DNA of 64,000 bases from Phoronis australis. Its lineage: Eukaryota; Phoronida; Phoronidae. Below, piece by piece: positions 13,601 through 23,500 of the stretch (position 1 is the stretch's first letter; each line of letters begins with the position of its first letter). The translations under genes and the position numbers were made by a program. The stretch covers positions 1,013,192 to 1,077,191 of the forward strand of contig NMRA01000066.1 of NCBI GenBank assembly GCA_002633005.1. Direction: 5' to 3'. The notes beneath the pieces are model-generated. The model saw only the letters and a program-made list of their open reading frames with translations. It ran no database searches and was not told the DNA's origin.

Positions 13601-14849
13601 TGTTCATTAAATAGCTCTCCATATTACGTGTCATGATTTTGAGCCATACAACTGTTAACCAACTTGTGTTCACAGCTGGAGGATGTGGAGGTCACCGTGG
13701 CTGATCACGTGCAGCGTGTCATGAAGCCAAACTTTGCAGCATCATGGGAAGAGGTTGGCCCACAGAACGAACTCGAGGAGACATACGCACTGTCTACGAT
13801 GAAAACGCTTGAAGGTGAGTTCTTTCGTGGTCACGTATTTGTCGCCAAATGTAAAATAAATATTTTGAAAACGTGATTGTCTAAAAGGTGCCGAGATTAT
13901 ATTATTGGTTGGTAACAATGACAAGCACACGAGTCGCACCTTTTCTGTAATATCTCATGCATGGAATTTGAAACTCTAACACACAAGGCTTATATAGTGT
14001 GTGCTACGTCATGATACCTTAGACTTTGGAGTTTCACATTTCATTAGACATTGAAGAAGTGTCTTCACTCCTGCACCGACATATTTGCCAATTTCATGTT
14101 AACACTGGTATTTGGTAACACTCCATAACAAATGGTCGGTATGTTTGTGTCTGATTGAATTTTTCATGAAAGAATGGTGACTGTTCGCACGATAGCGGTG
14201 TCAATATCCATTGTGTACATGACTGACATCGTTAATGGGAAATTGGTATGGGTAGCAATAAATTGAGCGGCTAATGTAGGAATGTGTGTTGTACAAAATC
14301 GTTATCTTGATGTGTCATGTCGCACAAGGTATATAGCCTTTCACGTGGATAGCACGAGGCCTTACAAACCTCAGACCAATTTTGGCTGTGTCAGGTCAGG
14401 TCAGTTCAGGTCAGATCAGGTCAGCACCATCAGGTCAAGGGGAGTGGCACACAATCTTCCTTGCTTTTCACATCGCAGTAGGTTGTGTTTCAGAATTTTG
14501 ATCTCTATTTGAAATGGAAATTTTTCAGCACTCCAGAGCTTTGATGTCATGATGATGGCTACATATCAGTTGCGTGATTGTCACTTCAAAAATGTCATGT
14601 TCAAATTTCTTTTTTGCAGAAGCTGTACAGAATATTATTAAGTTCATGGGCATGCAGCCATGTGAGCGTTCAGATAAAGTTGCTGAAGGCAAGAGCAGCC
14701 ACTCCTTGTTCCTGGCTGGAGTATACCGAGGGGGACACGATGTGCTTGTACGCTCCAAGCTGGCTCTCGGCGATGGCGTTACCATGCAGCTGACTGTCCG
14801 GTCTACTGATCCGCATGCATCGGAGGTGGTTGCCTCAGCTGTGGGCTAG
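621..14849 (+). CDS. COPG1: Coatomer subunit gamma (COPG), all exons after the first
   Basis: Gamma subunit of the COPI coat, which acts with beta, delta and zeta COP on Golgi-to-ER vesicles. Exons: 2202-2282, 2818-2969, 3183-3258 (copy 2; copy 1 is 621-701, 1234-1385, 1599-1667), 3703-3795, 4449-4655, 5240-5482, 6132-6242, 6525-6625, 7358-7509, 7907-8071, 8848-9027, 9289-9414, 10550-10633, 11108-11250, 12087-12255, 13235-13332, 13676-13814, 14620-14849 (stop TAG 14847-14849). All junctions are GT-AG and phases join without a break, giving 849 residues. Human COPG1 has 874, so only a first exon of about 30 residues is missing to the left. Diagnostic stretches are [70 protein letters not shown] and CERSDKV in the C-terminal appendage. 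The N-terminal part is the helical adaptin-like trunk; exons from about 12087 on form the appendage domain. Identity is very secure; the duplicated 5' part is discussed separately. Confidence 0.96.
1898..1990 (-). mobile_element. SINE/LINE-like 3' tail with (TTTA)n, absent from the other COPG copy
   Basis: This block is missing from copy 1 at about position 408. It begins with a run of TTTA units and continues with a stretch containing CACTGCTTTCCAAGAGGGG. Read on the minus strand it is a body followed by a TAAA-type tail, as in the 3' end of a retroposon. A related sequence in the opposite orientation lies at about 46590-46675, where GGAAAGCAGTG and ACCCTCATT are followed by an A/T-rich tail. 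No internal promoter or ORF is visible, so the copies look 5'-truncated. Confidence 0.55.
4627..4965 (+). repeat. Four imperfect tandem copies of a COPG exon end plus splice donor
   Basis: The 3' end of the COPG exon 4449-4655 and the start of its intron are repeated about every 82-96 bases, with units starting near 4627, 4708, 4798 and 4893. Each unit carries a form of CTCAAGTCACCGTGCGCCTT, then the exon-end bases, a donor-like site and TACAGGGTGGGCT. Units 1 and 3 keep a GTGAGTGT donor; unit 2 has TTGAGT and unit 4 has CGTGAGAG. Only the first donor keeps the conserved reading frame, so units 2-4 are decoys in the intron. Confidence 0.85.
10074..10400. mobile_element. Nested foldback carrying a truncated tRNA-like segment
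   Basis: Two inverted pairs are visible. The short pair is GTCAATCTCAATATGG near 10079 and CCATATTGAGATTGAC near 10174. The long pair is about 10129-10168 and its complement at about 10347-10387, recognisable by CTGTTAGCCACATCACGAGA on one side and GGCCAACAG on the other. Between the long arms, 10271-10326 resembles a tRNA that has lost its anticodon arm: GTCCCGATGGCTCAGTGGCT is an A-box-like region, GGGCTCGAGTCCC a T-arm/B-box, and the ends could pair as an acceptor stem. It lies in the COPG intron 9415-10549. It is probably a tRNA-derived non-autonomous element, not a working tRNA. Confidence 0.6.
11491..11793. mobile_element. Inverted pair of tRNA-Ala(GGC)-like sequences
   Basis: Arms 11491-11609 and 11682-11793 are inverted copies of each other around a spacer of about 70 bases. 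Each arm contains a tRNA-like unit: 11520-11597 on the minus strand and about 11694-11762 on the plus strand. The minus unit has TAGCTCAGTGGTGAGAGC (D arm/A box), an anticodon stem CTAGA/TCTAG around a GGC anticodon, and GGTTCGATTCC (T arm/B box). Base 33 is A instead of the near-universal T. The plus unit has lost about nine bases of the D arm. Both continue into the same flank ending in TTTATTTGATATAC, so whole elements were inverted, not just tRNAs. Location: COPG intron 11251-12086. Confidence 0.75.
14388..14435 (+). repeat. Short tandem array of CAGGT-type pentamers
   Basis: About eight units based on TCAGG/CAGGT lie in a row, with single-base variants, in the last COPG intron (13815-14619). 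CAGGT resembles the exon-intron boundary consensus, so the array offers several cryptic donor sites. Confidence 0.7.
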
Positions 14850-14984
14850 TTATACGTCAAATACTCGGTTGCATTGCTTGAGTGGGACGTTTTATCACGC
14901 TACATTAGTGAACATTCAAATGCTGCGTTTTCAAGAAGTACTGACACAGTGCATAAAGCATTGCGTCTGAAGCGTTCATATGAA

Positions 14985-15066
14985 TCCAGTCAACCATTTT
15001 TGAGATATGATGTTCCGAAGTTAGCCAAATTTGAACATTTTTGTAGGGTCCTACATAATCTTAAAC
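14985..15066 (-). mobile_element. Terminal fragment of TIR family A in the COPG 3' UTR
   Basis: The stretch ending in TAGGGTCCTACATAATCTT matches the reverse complement of the left end of the complete copy at 26671. The match continues inward through TTTTTGAGATATGATGTTCC and GCCAAATTTG. Only one end is present. It lies between the COPG stop codon and the first polyadenylation signal, so it is probably transcribed as 3' UTR. Confidence 0.7.
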
Positions 15067-15237
15067 AGAAATAAGATTTGAAGCAGCTTCAGATTTCTTT
15101 GAAATTGATGTTATTACATCACCACTGAATCAATCAGTTTTCTTTTCCATCCATTCGTTACGTTGTACTTTCACCGGTGGTCAAACTGTCCAATTCTACT
15201 ACACTGTGTGGCTTGCAAGTTGCCCATAAATTGAAGA

Positions 15238-15486
15238 AATAAATTTACAGTTTTGTTCATATTGTTCACACAAATTTGAAATATAGCACCTGGACATTTG
15301 TATTCATTTCAAGAAGTATAGTTCAGTGTAAACTGTTAATCAGTGGAACATGATTGTTTGGTTTACTTAGTAGTTGTAATGAAGGATTTGTCTAGTTCTG
15401 CTGTAATTTGTGGAATGTGTAATGGTGTTTTAACATTTTGTTAATCTTGAGTTTGTGAGTATTCACAGACGGGGAACAACAATAAA
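15238..15486 (+). terminator. COPG polyadenylation signals
   Basis: Two canonical AATAAA hexamers lie downstream of the COPG stop codon, at 15238-15243 and 15481-15486. They would give 3' UTRs of about 0.4 and 0.65 kb. Which one is used cannot be told from sequence alone. Confidence 0.6.
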
Positions 15487-15499
15487 ATTGGATGTCGCA

Positions 15500-16619
15500 A
15501 TAATTAATTTTAGCGTTCAATACTGAACTTAATTTATGCAGTGCACACATCAACTACTCTGAAACTACAAAATGTGAATATGGAACGTACATTTCATGTC
15601 ACTATCACATTAATTTAGTAATATAACAGTGTAGAAAATATTTTATGCTCCCGCAGTGTTAATAAGGTGCAGACGAAATCGCCAAATTCAAACTGGAATA
15701 ACAGTGATAAATCAATACATTCAAGCAGTATTAAAATCGAATTCCATTCAATCCATGGTTTTATCATGTAGGATTAGGAATGCCTCTGTAATACAAAACT
15801 AAAACACTTTTCAGAAAATGGCGCTGCTTTGGGCTGAAAGTGCGCATCATGTAATCTAAAGATGTTTGTTAAATAAACAACAGATTTTTATCGTGGTCAA
15901 TAATTTAATGACCTCAATACATATTTTTACAGTCTGTATATCTATGTACACATCACATTTAAATATTCTCTGCGCTAACTTCCAGGCTCTTCTAAGGACA
16001 ACCTATAACAGAAAAAAGCTACATCACCAACTGAACAAAACAGACCAATTGCATTACAAAGAATCCTAGGTATCATCTTGAACATTATAGTTGTAATCTT
16101 AAGTGTAAGTGAACCTTGTGCAACAGGATAGTTCTATCAAAAGAAGCAAGTTCAGTCTTGTCCGAAGTTTCCGTGTTTTCACAACATAACAAGAAATGCG
16201 CAACATTCTTATGACTGAATTCGAGAGACCATTTGTACACAATTGTTCGGATTTGAGTAGTCGCTGTCAAATAATCTATCCAGCTGTCATTTATAATAAA
16301 AGGTGTAATTCGTCCAAGGCATGAAAGTGACATTGGCGAGAAAAAAACATCTGAAAAGTGCGGAATTGAACCTGGAAACCTTTTGATTGCGGTCAAATGC
16401 TGTTGGAGCTAAATTTAACTTGATAAATAACAGAATATTTAAGTGTATTTAGTAAAGTCACTAGCCTTGACTTCGGTGAATGTCTGGCAGACAGTGTAAA
16501 GAATTGGCACTTCATAACAAAATCACAAACAGTGGAATGGATTTTGATTTTACAGCTGTAGTCAAAGCTAAAAACTTAAAAGTCTTTCCCATCCAACAAT
16601 ACCTGCACATTAACGAGCA
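15500..16619. other. Intergenic/3' flank between convergent COPG and TOMM6
   Basis: No coding exon, clear repeat or RNA gene is seen here. The right part is probably the TOMM6 3' UTR (minus strand). An ATTAAA-type signal on the minus strand lies at 15904-15909, but no AATAAA was found, so the 3' end is unresolved. Confidence 0.4.
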
Positions 16620-16722
16620 CTAGCTAGCTGCAGCGACATCTATTGGCATCAGTTCTGCTTTGGCTGCTTCTCTTGCCACGTAGATACCACCAATGAATAG
16701 GCCGAAACTCTTCACAAGTTGC
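16620..16722 (-). CDS. TOMM6: TOMM6-like last exon (mitochondrial import receptor subunit TOM6)
   Basis: Minus-strand exon with an acceptor (TTCTAG) just before 16722 and a stop TAG at 16622-16620. The first base completes a split codon, then 33 residues follow, including SFGLFIGGIYVARE and ending ELMPIDVAAAS. The pattern of a Gly-Leu-Phe start, a single membrane helix, an Ala-Arg pair and a Leu-Met-Pro tail matches the C terminus of TOM6, a small tail-anchored subunit (human 74 residues) that stabilises the TOM40 import channel in the outer mitochondrial membrane. The N-terminal exon should lie upstream on the minus strand (above 16.72 kb), but I could not recognise it. The gene is too short for usual ORF cut-offs. 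The call rests on this short match, so moderate confidence. Confidence 0.68.
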
Positions 16723-18014
16723 CTAGAACAGTTAGTTAGTTCTATTAGTCATGAAGCCTAGAATAGTTAGTAACTACTAGTCATGAGGTGAAAGCTTTAT
16801 AAAATAAATAAAAGATGTGTTTCATACTCTATTTACAGTCACTTTAAATATATATCTTAACTAAAAAGTCAGAACTTTATTAAGCTGATCTGCGACGTTC
16901 TTGTGAGAAATGAGTCGTTGGTGTGTGACTGATCTATATCTGAATGGAATTCCTTGGTAACAGAAAACAAGTGTCATCCCATCATGAGAAGAAAATTCTT
17001 AGACCGATTTTACAAGAGTAAAAGGACTAATTTGATTCTTATTCTTAGACACTTAAACACTCCTGCTGAAATGCATCTTTAACAATAAGAACCGTTGAGA
17101 AGAGTAAGTTCAAAATCAATAAAACAAAAGTGGAATTCCAAGAATTTAGACCTACTGAATGTAAGAACAACATCTCAGAAAAAAAGAAAGAGTGAAAAAA
17201 TGTAGATGAACCAGCCGCCAAATTGCTGTGCGCAGCCCTTCAGAAGACATGGCAAGCTGAGTTAGTAGTAATTTAAAGCTGTATACAGACCAGCTCGTCG
17301 TTCTATCTGCCGGGTCTTGAAAAAAGGGCAGAACCCAAAAAATTTAAACGTAATTTATCTAGTTTTTTTTCTGTATGTTTTATCCTTCATTGTGATGAAG
17401 ATTCACCTCTTCATTTTGTCCTTTAATGTTTGCAGACAAAATACCGGTATACGTTTTTGCGGTAACACCTAACATCTACGGTCACGGTGACATTATTTCA
17501 TTTTATAGAGCCTTAGAATAAAAATTTCCTTCTCAAAAAGAAATTAAAGCAGCTATAAGCCTTTCTTCAATCAAAAGGTCAATTATGATTTAGAAGACTT
17601 GCCATTATAAAATTGGTCTTAATTGTTTTTTTAAATAAGTCAGATGGTGATTTCAGTACTTTGAACGAACTATAACTTTTATTGCTTGAAATCAAGCTCT
17701 ACAAGTTGGCTCGTTGCCGCATGTAAGGAAGAACTGCCAGTTCATTGCAAGAACAGAAATTACTTTTCATCTGACCTGCAAATAACAAAATGAAAACAGT
17801 TTTATAGTTGCTAGGATTCCCTGGTGTGAATCAAAATTTCGCCTCTTGGACGGAACGCAGGTTTATACCTACTTTGCCACAAGCAACCAGAAAAACAAAA
17901 ACAATACTTCCGCGAAATAAGTTGGCAGTTTACAGAAAATGGTTGTTAACGACACTGCTTCAAAATGCAAATCGCACAACAAGCAATGGAGGTTCCAAAA
18001 GGTATCCGTCAATT

Positions 18015-18267
18015 TATAGCCAACTGTGCATGGTAGGTGGTATGACGTCATATCCCCTGATGTGTGCAGTGTAAAAAAGGCCAGTTACTGAATTTGGGAA
18101 CTGAACGGAGGACTGCTCGAAGAAAAAGTTTGATAACAGGTGTATTTGTTCGAGTTGGAAGGAATTAAAGACATGGATGGCCTCCTGAGGTGCCCCTCTG
18201 AGCAAAAGGTAACAACGTGACTTTGATGTTGTCATTGTGAGGCATAATTTGCCGAAAAGCTTCCGGC
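18015..18267 (+). mobile_element. Single arm of the 19.5-kb foldback family
   Basis: This stretch matches the right half of the foldback at 19469-19888 over about 250 bases. It starts from the shared centre (GCATGGTAGGTGGTATGACG), runs through a TTGGGAACTGAA stretch and TGTTCGAGTT, and ends in CCGAAAAGCTTCCGGC. The opposite arm is missing to its left. The centre contains a TGACGTCA palindrome. Confidence 0.65.
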
Positions 18268-19468
18268 GTACAGAGCGCCTATAGCCTCTACATCGCCTCT
18301 GCTTCGGGCCAACAGAGGCGATGGTCATTGCCTAACCCGAACCGGACCATTGGCATTGCCATTGGAAGGTCGATCGCCAGCTTCAAGGCGTTATCTCCAA
18401 TGAAACTACGCGAATGTCTGAAATTGTTATTTACCATCTGAAGGGATCTTTCCATAAACTTTTGACAAATTTGACGGCTTGATAATCTCCCACACCCATA
18501 TCTGTCTAAGGCCGTTGTCTATTCGTCTTTGCTTTGGAACATGCAGTAATGCATAAACAGACGGTAACATTTTTATTATATTGAACAAGTTTTATATTTT
18601 TATCGCAATTATTACTTTCTATCAATGAATACATTTTAAAAATATGAAAAATGTTTTAACCAAAAAAAAAAAGATTTCAAACTTCTAAAATAGATTGTGT
18701 TACATTGCAACAAGGGAAAAAAATATAATGTTCTTCATGCAAAATACGTTTCCGCTTCCGACAAGTCCATGTGAGATTTGGCTTTGGTCAGCTGCTAGTG
18801 TGCGGCGGCTGGTATAATTGTTTTATTGTTTTTAAACAGGCATGTAGTTCACGGTTATCTAAAAATGTGCTGTATCTGTAAATCATTGGGAGGGAGAAAG
18901 CACTGAACGCGTGTCCTAACAGCGCTAAGGATTTTTCAATCAGCTGCCAAGTAGGCAAAAACTGCAGCAAAACTTGCAAGTCTTTTGCCAGTTTTGTTAG
19001 ACCCTTAGTATATATTTCTAGCCAGGTACACAGACACAGGCATTCGTTTGATACGATACTGTAACACAATTCAAGTATTAAAATGTCAATCACAACAAGG
19101 CATCTTAATATAATGTGCGGTGGTCCATGACTTCACTGAGTCTGAGTAAAATTAATTTTAAGTAATTGCAGCTCGTGTTCTATGACTATGTGGCCGTAAA
19201 GAAAGTGATTTCTATGTAGGGTTCTATGTGCTCCCAAATCAAATAATCTCAGATTTTCCAGGTTCAGGAAACCAGGCTTAACCAAGGTTTGCTGAAACAA
19301 ATCTGGTTACATTGTGCCGTGAATCTCAATGATTTGTTTTTAAGTAGCATGTCACCGTAGACACTTGATAAAAATTCACAGCTTCATCATACCTCGCAGG
19401 CTACTGCAAAGTTAGACAGTGACCACCCTTGAACTGCAGATGGTGGAAATCCTATAGGATCTAAATAC

Positions 19469-19888
19469 GCCGGAAGCTTTTCAGTGAATTATGCCTCACT
19501 TTTGCGCATAGAGGGACACCTTAGGAGGCCATTGATGTCTTTAATTCCTTCTAACTCCGACAAATACTCCCGTTATCAAACTTTTTCTGTAAGCAGTCCT
19601 TCCTTCAGTTCGCAAAATCTGTAACTGGCTATTTTTACACTGCGCACGTTAGGGGATATGAGGTCATACCACCTGCCATGCGCAGTGTTAAAAATGGAGA
19701 GTTTCTGATTTTGGGAACTGAATGAAGGACTGGTCGAAGAAGAAGTTTGAAAACGGGAATATTTGTTCGAGTTCGGAGGAATTAAATACATTGACGGCCA
19801 CCTAAGGTGTCCCTCTATGTGCAAAGGGTATTTATTACAATGTGATGTTTTAGTCAGTGTGAGGGATAATTCACCAAAAGGTTCTGGC
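19469..19888. mobile_element. Large foldback element with about 200-bp inverted arms
   Basis: The left arm starts at 19469 (GCCGGAAGCTTTTCAGTGAA) and the right arm ends at 19888. The arms are imperfect reverse complements meeting near 19665-19675, at paired CACTGCGCAC and GCGCAGTG sequences. There is no transposase-like ORF. The structure is a MITE/foldback that could form a long hairpin. Confidence 0.75.
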
Positions 19889-20579
19889 ATATCAAGCTCC
19901 ACCATTTCAACTAGAGACGGTGTTTACAGTCTACAGCAAAGTGTGAGAATTTAGGGGAAGCCAAGGGTAAAGAACTTCTTGTGTCTCGGTGAGCCAGGCT
20001 GTTAACCAGCCAGGACGCAGACAAGCTAAGTCGACATGTCACTTTGATTTCATGTGTAAGAGCATTCATTTGAGAGTTTTAAATTAAATTACAGGATAAT
20101 TTCTTCATCAGTGGAGGAATGGGGAAATTACTCTTTCAAAAAATGTCAACATTATTTTCCGGGTAGGTCACACTTATTGACAAGGTGCCCGTAGGCGTGT
20201 ACCAAAAATTGTTGAGAGACCCCCTATTGCGGGGGCCAGGTCTTCTAATACCCACCCCCATGTGCAGAATAGATTTTTCTGCCTCACGCCCACAAAATGG
20301 TTCCGCAAATTTTGACGAAAAAGTACCGCCTACCTGCGGTCAATATGAGTGACCCCCAGGCATTATTTGCACACTTAATGTTATACAGCTGTCATCAACA
20401 AAAAGATGATGAAATTTTGAATATTTTTAACAATGAAGTGAGCTTCTGAGAACTGTAAAATTACCATTTCGGCAATTATTTTTGTTTGGATTTGAGGAAA
20501 CTACTGTAGATTGCATACTGGTTAACAGGTAACAGGGGATGTACTTATTGAAGCCAGGGTGTTTTGCTTAAAATTTCAG

Positions 20580-23500
20580 GATGTAAAGCCAATGTTCAAG
20601 ATTTCTGGAAGCTCTGAAGCTGAATCGAAATGTAAAAAGCATAAAAAACACTCGAGATATAAGCTGAAAAGGAGAGCTAAGAAGAGGGGTCTTTATGTCA
20701 GTATTCCACCGTGTGCTGGTAGCAGAGTCTCGCCACCAAATTCAGAAACAGAGAGGATCAACAGTGACATACTATCCATTGCGGAGTCTGTTACAAAGAA
20801 AGTTTTACGTCCCGAGCTCACCAGTGATGTTTCAGACTTAGAGCTTTTCTTAACTCCAACCAAGAAGCCAGTCCAGTGTCCAATCAGTCGGGTGTGTTCA
20901 GCACGTGTGACTCAAAGGCTTCAGTGTTGGATGCCAGAGAGTGGTTGTGCTATTAAAAACAAAATGGGGAAGAGAAAACCCCATGCCATGTCAGACTCAG
21001 ACTCTGAGCATGCAGAACAACGTACAGAAGTGCAGTCAAATAAAAAGTCTAAGAGACCATCTGACAGCAAGGTTTCCACAAACATAGAGATTACTCCTGA
21101 AATTCCGTGAGTTGAACTACTAGTCTAAAAGTGTGCAATTTTGTTTTTTTATTTTCACAGGTTTAACAAGTTTTGTGGTTTTAATCTTTTTTTTTTCGAC
21201 AGTGCACTATATCCAGTTTAACCAGTCATTTACTAGCTATCAAGTTGGTCAGTGGTGCAGTATGGTAACACTGCCAACAGGAGAGCAGTCTGATGAAGAT
21301 ATAGGACACAGCAAGAGACTCGTAACTAGGAGTAGATGAGCTAGATTTGTTTTCAAATATTGACAGCTGTTTCCTCTGCTCTTCACCTGCAGCTCTGGCT
21401 GTCCTGAGGGAATGACGGCTCACACGTTTTCGTCCGAGAACACCACCTGTTGGCTGGAAGATGTCACTGCAGATGGCAAAGAACTGTGGCTTGTCAAGGT
21501 CCCTGATAACGTGAGTTAGTGTGAAACATAATGATAATTAAGCGATGTGCATGGGAAAACGATAATTAAGGCCTATAACTGAGAAAGCTCATTATTGGAT
21601 AAAATGAAGCTGGGATGATGAAACCAGCTTTGACTGGTCAAAACTGCAATTGTATTAAGGATATCTCAAACCTTATTCTCAAAAATTGGCCATTTTTACA
21701 ATATTTTGCATGTGTCTAGCAAAATACCTTATCTTCATTCTCGGGGAACTTCAAATACAATGTAAACTGCCTGGTTAGAAAAAAAGATTTAGCAGAACCA
21801 CCTTGGAACCGCACAACCGCATGGATATTTGTTTACTACTTATTCGAGGTCAAAGGTTACAGGGCTGTCACTCAAATCGAATCTCCCACCAGGTACAGAG
21901 CAGCTTCGTATACCCTCAGTCCTTTCATTCACCAAGTCACCATAATATTGAGTCAACGAGGTGTACGTATGATAGAATGGTGCCGGGGAAAACAAAGACA
22001 AAGCGTAGTTTTGATCCTGAGGGAGTTGTCCGTCTACATGCATACGGCCGTTGGCGCTGAGAATGAATGCTACCAGTCGCCTCACAGCAGGTTGTGAAAT
22101 GAGATAATTCCTCACCCAGATTCTTCAATCTCATGCTAACGACATGCTTTAACCACCGATTTGATTTTTGTTATCCATGATTTTTTACTTGGTTTCTTAT
22201 CAGTCTCCAGACACGTGATGTACTGGCTATGTGTATAACAATGAACTGTGACCTACTTTAAAAGGAGGTCGCAGACAATAGTAATGTTGATCCCAAATCG
22301 TGGCTGGGAACGATAGGTTTTAATGATAATTAGTTATTAAATTATGCACTGCAAATTCAGTTGCCATTGCGAATGAATGTTGAAATAGCTAACATTGTTA
22401 AGTCATGTGTAGGTTGTGTTTACCGAAAACAAGTTTTCACCGAATAGTTAATGAAAAACTTTGAGATTTTCTCTCATCCCAATTTAATTGGCTTTTTCTC
22501 GGCTTAAGCAAATCGACTTTATTTGAACTTAGGAACACGTCAGGTTCTAAACAATGGCTTGGTGGATTTCACTGAAACTTTCCAAATTTAATATTTAGTC
22601 ATCAATCTCAAAAACACTGTTAGGATTTTTGATATAAAGACCTAGTTTTTACGTAATGTAACAAAGACGAATATGACTTTTATTTTTTACAAAAATACCT
22701 TTCGATTTGCGAGTTGATTTCTCATAGAAACCAAACCAAAAGTCTAATAGAAAATTCCAAACAGCGTTTTTCAGGTAATTGGTGAAGTTTTCATTTAAAA
22801 AGGTTTCATTAAAATCGACCAAGGGGTTATTTTGCTGTGAATGTACCTTTCTTAAAAATGAAATTTTGACTTAAAAGGTGTTTACATGATAATAATGGTA
22901 CATAAATATAAACAATATTTTTATATTCCCTGATCATTTTTCTTTTAGAAAAGATATAATTTTACTAATTGACAAAGTTAAGTTTTTTGATGTACTCAGT
23001 TAGAATGAAGGCCACTAATTATGGTTTGAGATATCTTTGAGAAATTCTAGTATAATCTAGTTATGCACAAATATCACGCTTACTCAATCCTTATCTTAGT
23101 GCTCTGCCAGTTCTGTAATAATGAAATACAGGGTTCACTGTGGTCCAAAACTCGAACGTGGCGAAAAGTCTGCGTCATGTTTTGTGTCCTAATTTCGTTT
23201 CTGTTTATTCACAAAAGTAACTGTTAATAAAACATTATTTTCACTTGCTGGGCATGCCACTGTTACTCTCACTGTAAAATAATAAAAATATTAAATATTC
23301 ACCCCTATGTAACACTGTTTCATTAATTTGTCTTGTCCAGGAGAAAAAAAAACGGCTTTTCAAATATGGCTCGGAACTTTTTAAACGTGGCTTAAGATTT
23401 TAAAGCCTGGTGCAAAACATTTCAAACCTGTTGCACCACCTTGTCTGTATATATGCAGGAAGGAGTAGGATGGACACTGATAGACTAGCAAAACTATTTT

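Larger units (their letters stand above)
16723..20579. other. Gap between TOMM6 exon and POLR1G exon 1
   Basis: This stretch should contain the unrecognised 5' exon(s) of TOMM6 and any upstream exon or promoter of the POLR1G-like gene. What can be seen is the foldback element at 19469-19888 and its half copy at 18015-18267. A minus-strand open frame at 18788-19093 has no recognisable motif and may be chance. Confidence 0.4.

Noticed and set aside
18788-19093. 101-codon minus-strand frame
   Set aside because: No domain, no convincing splice borders and no relation to TOMM6 could be shown.
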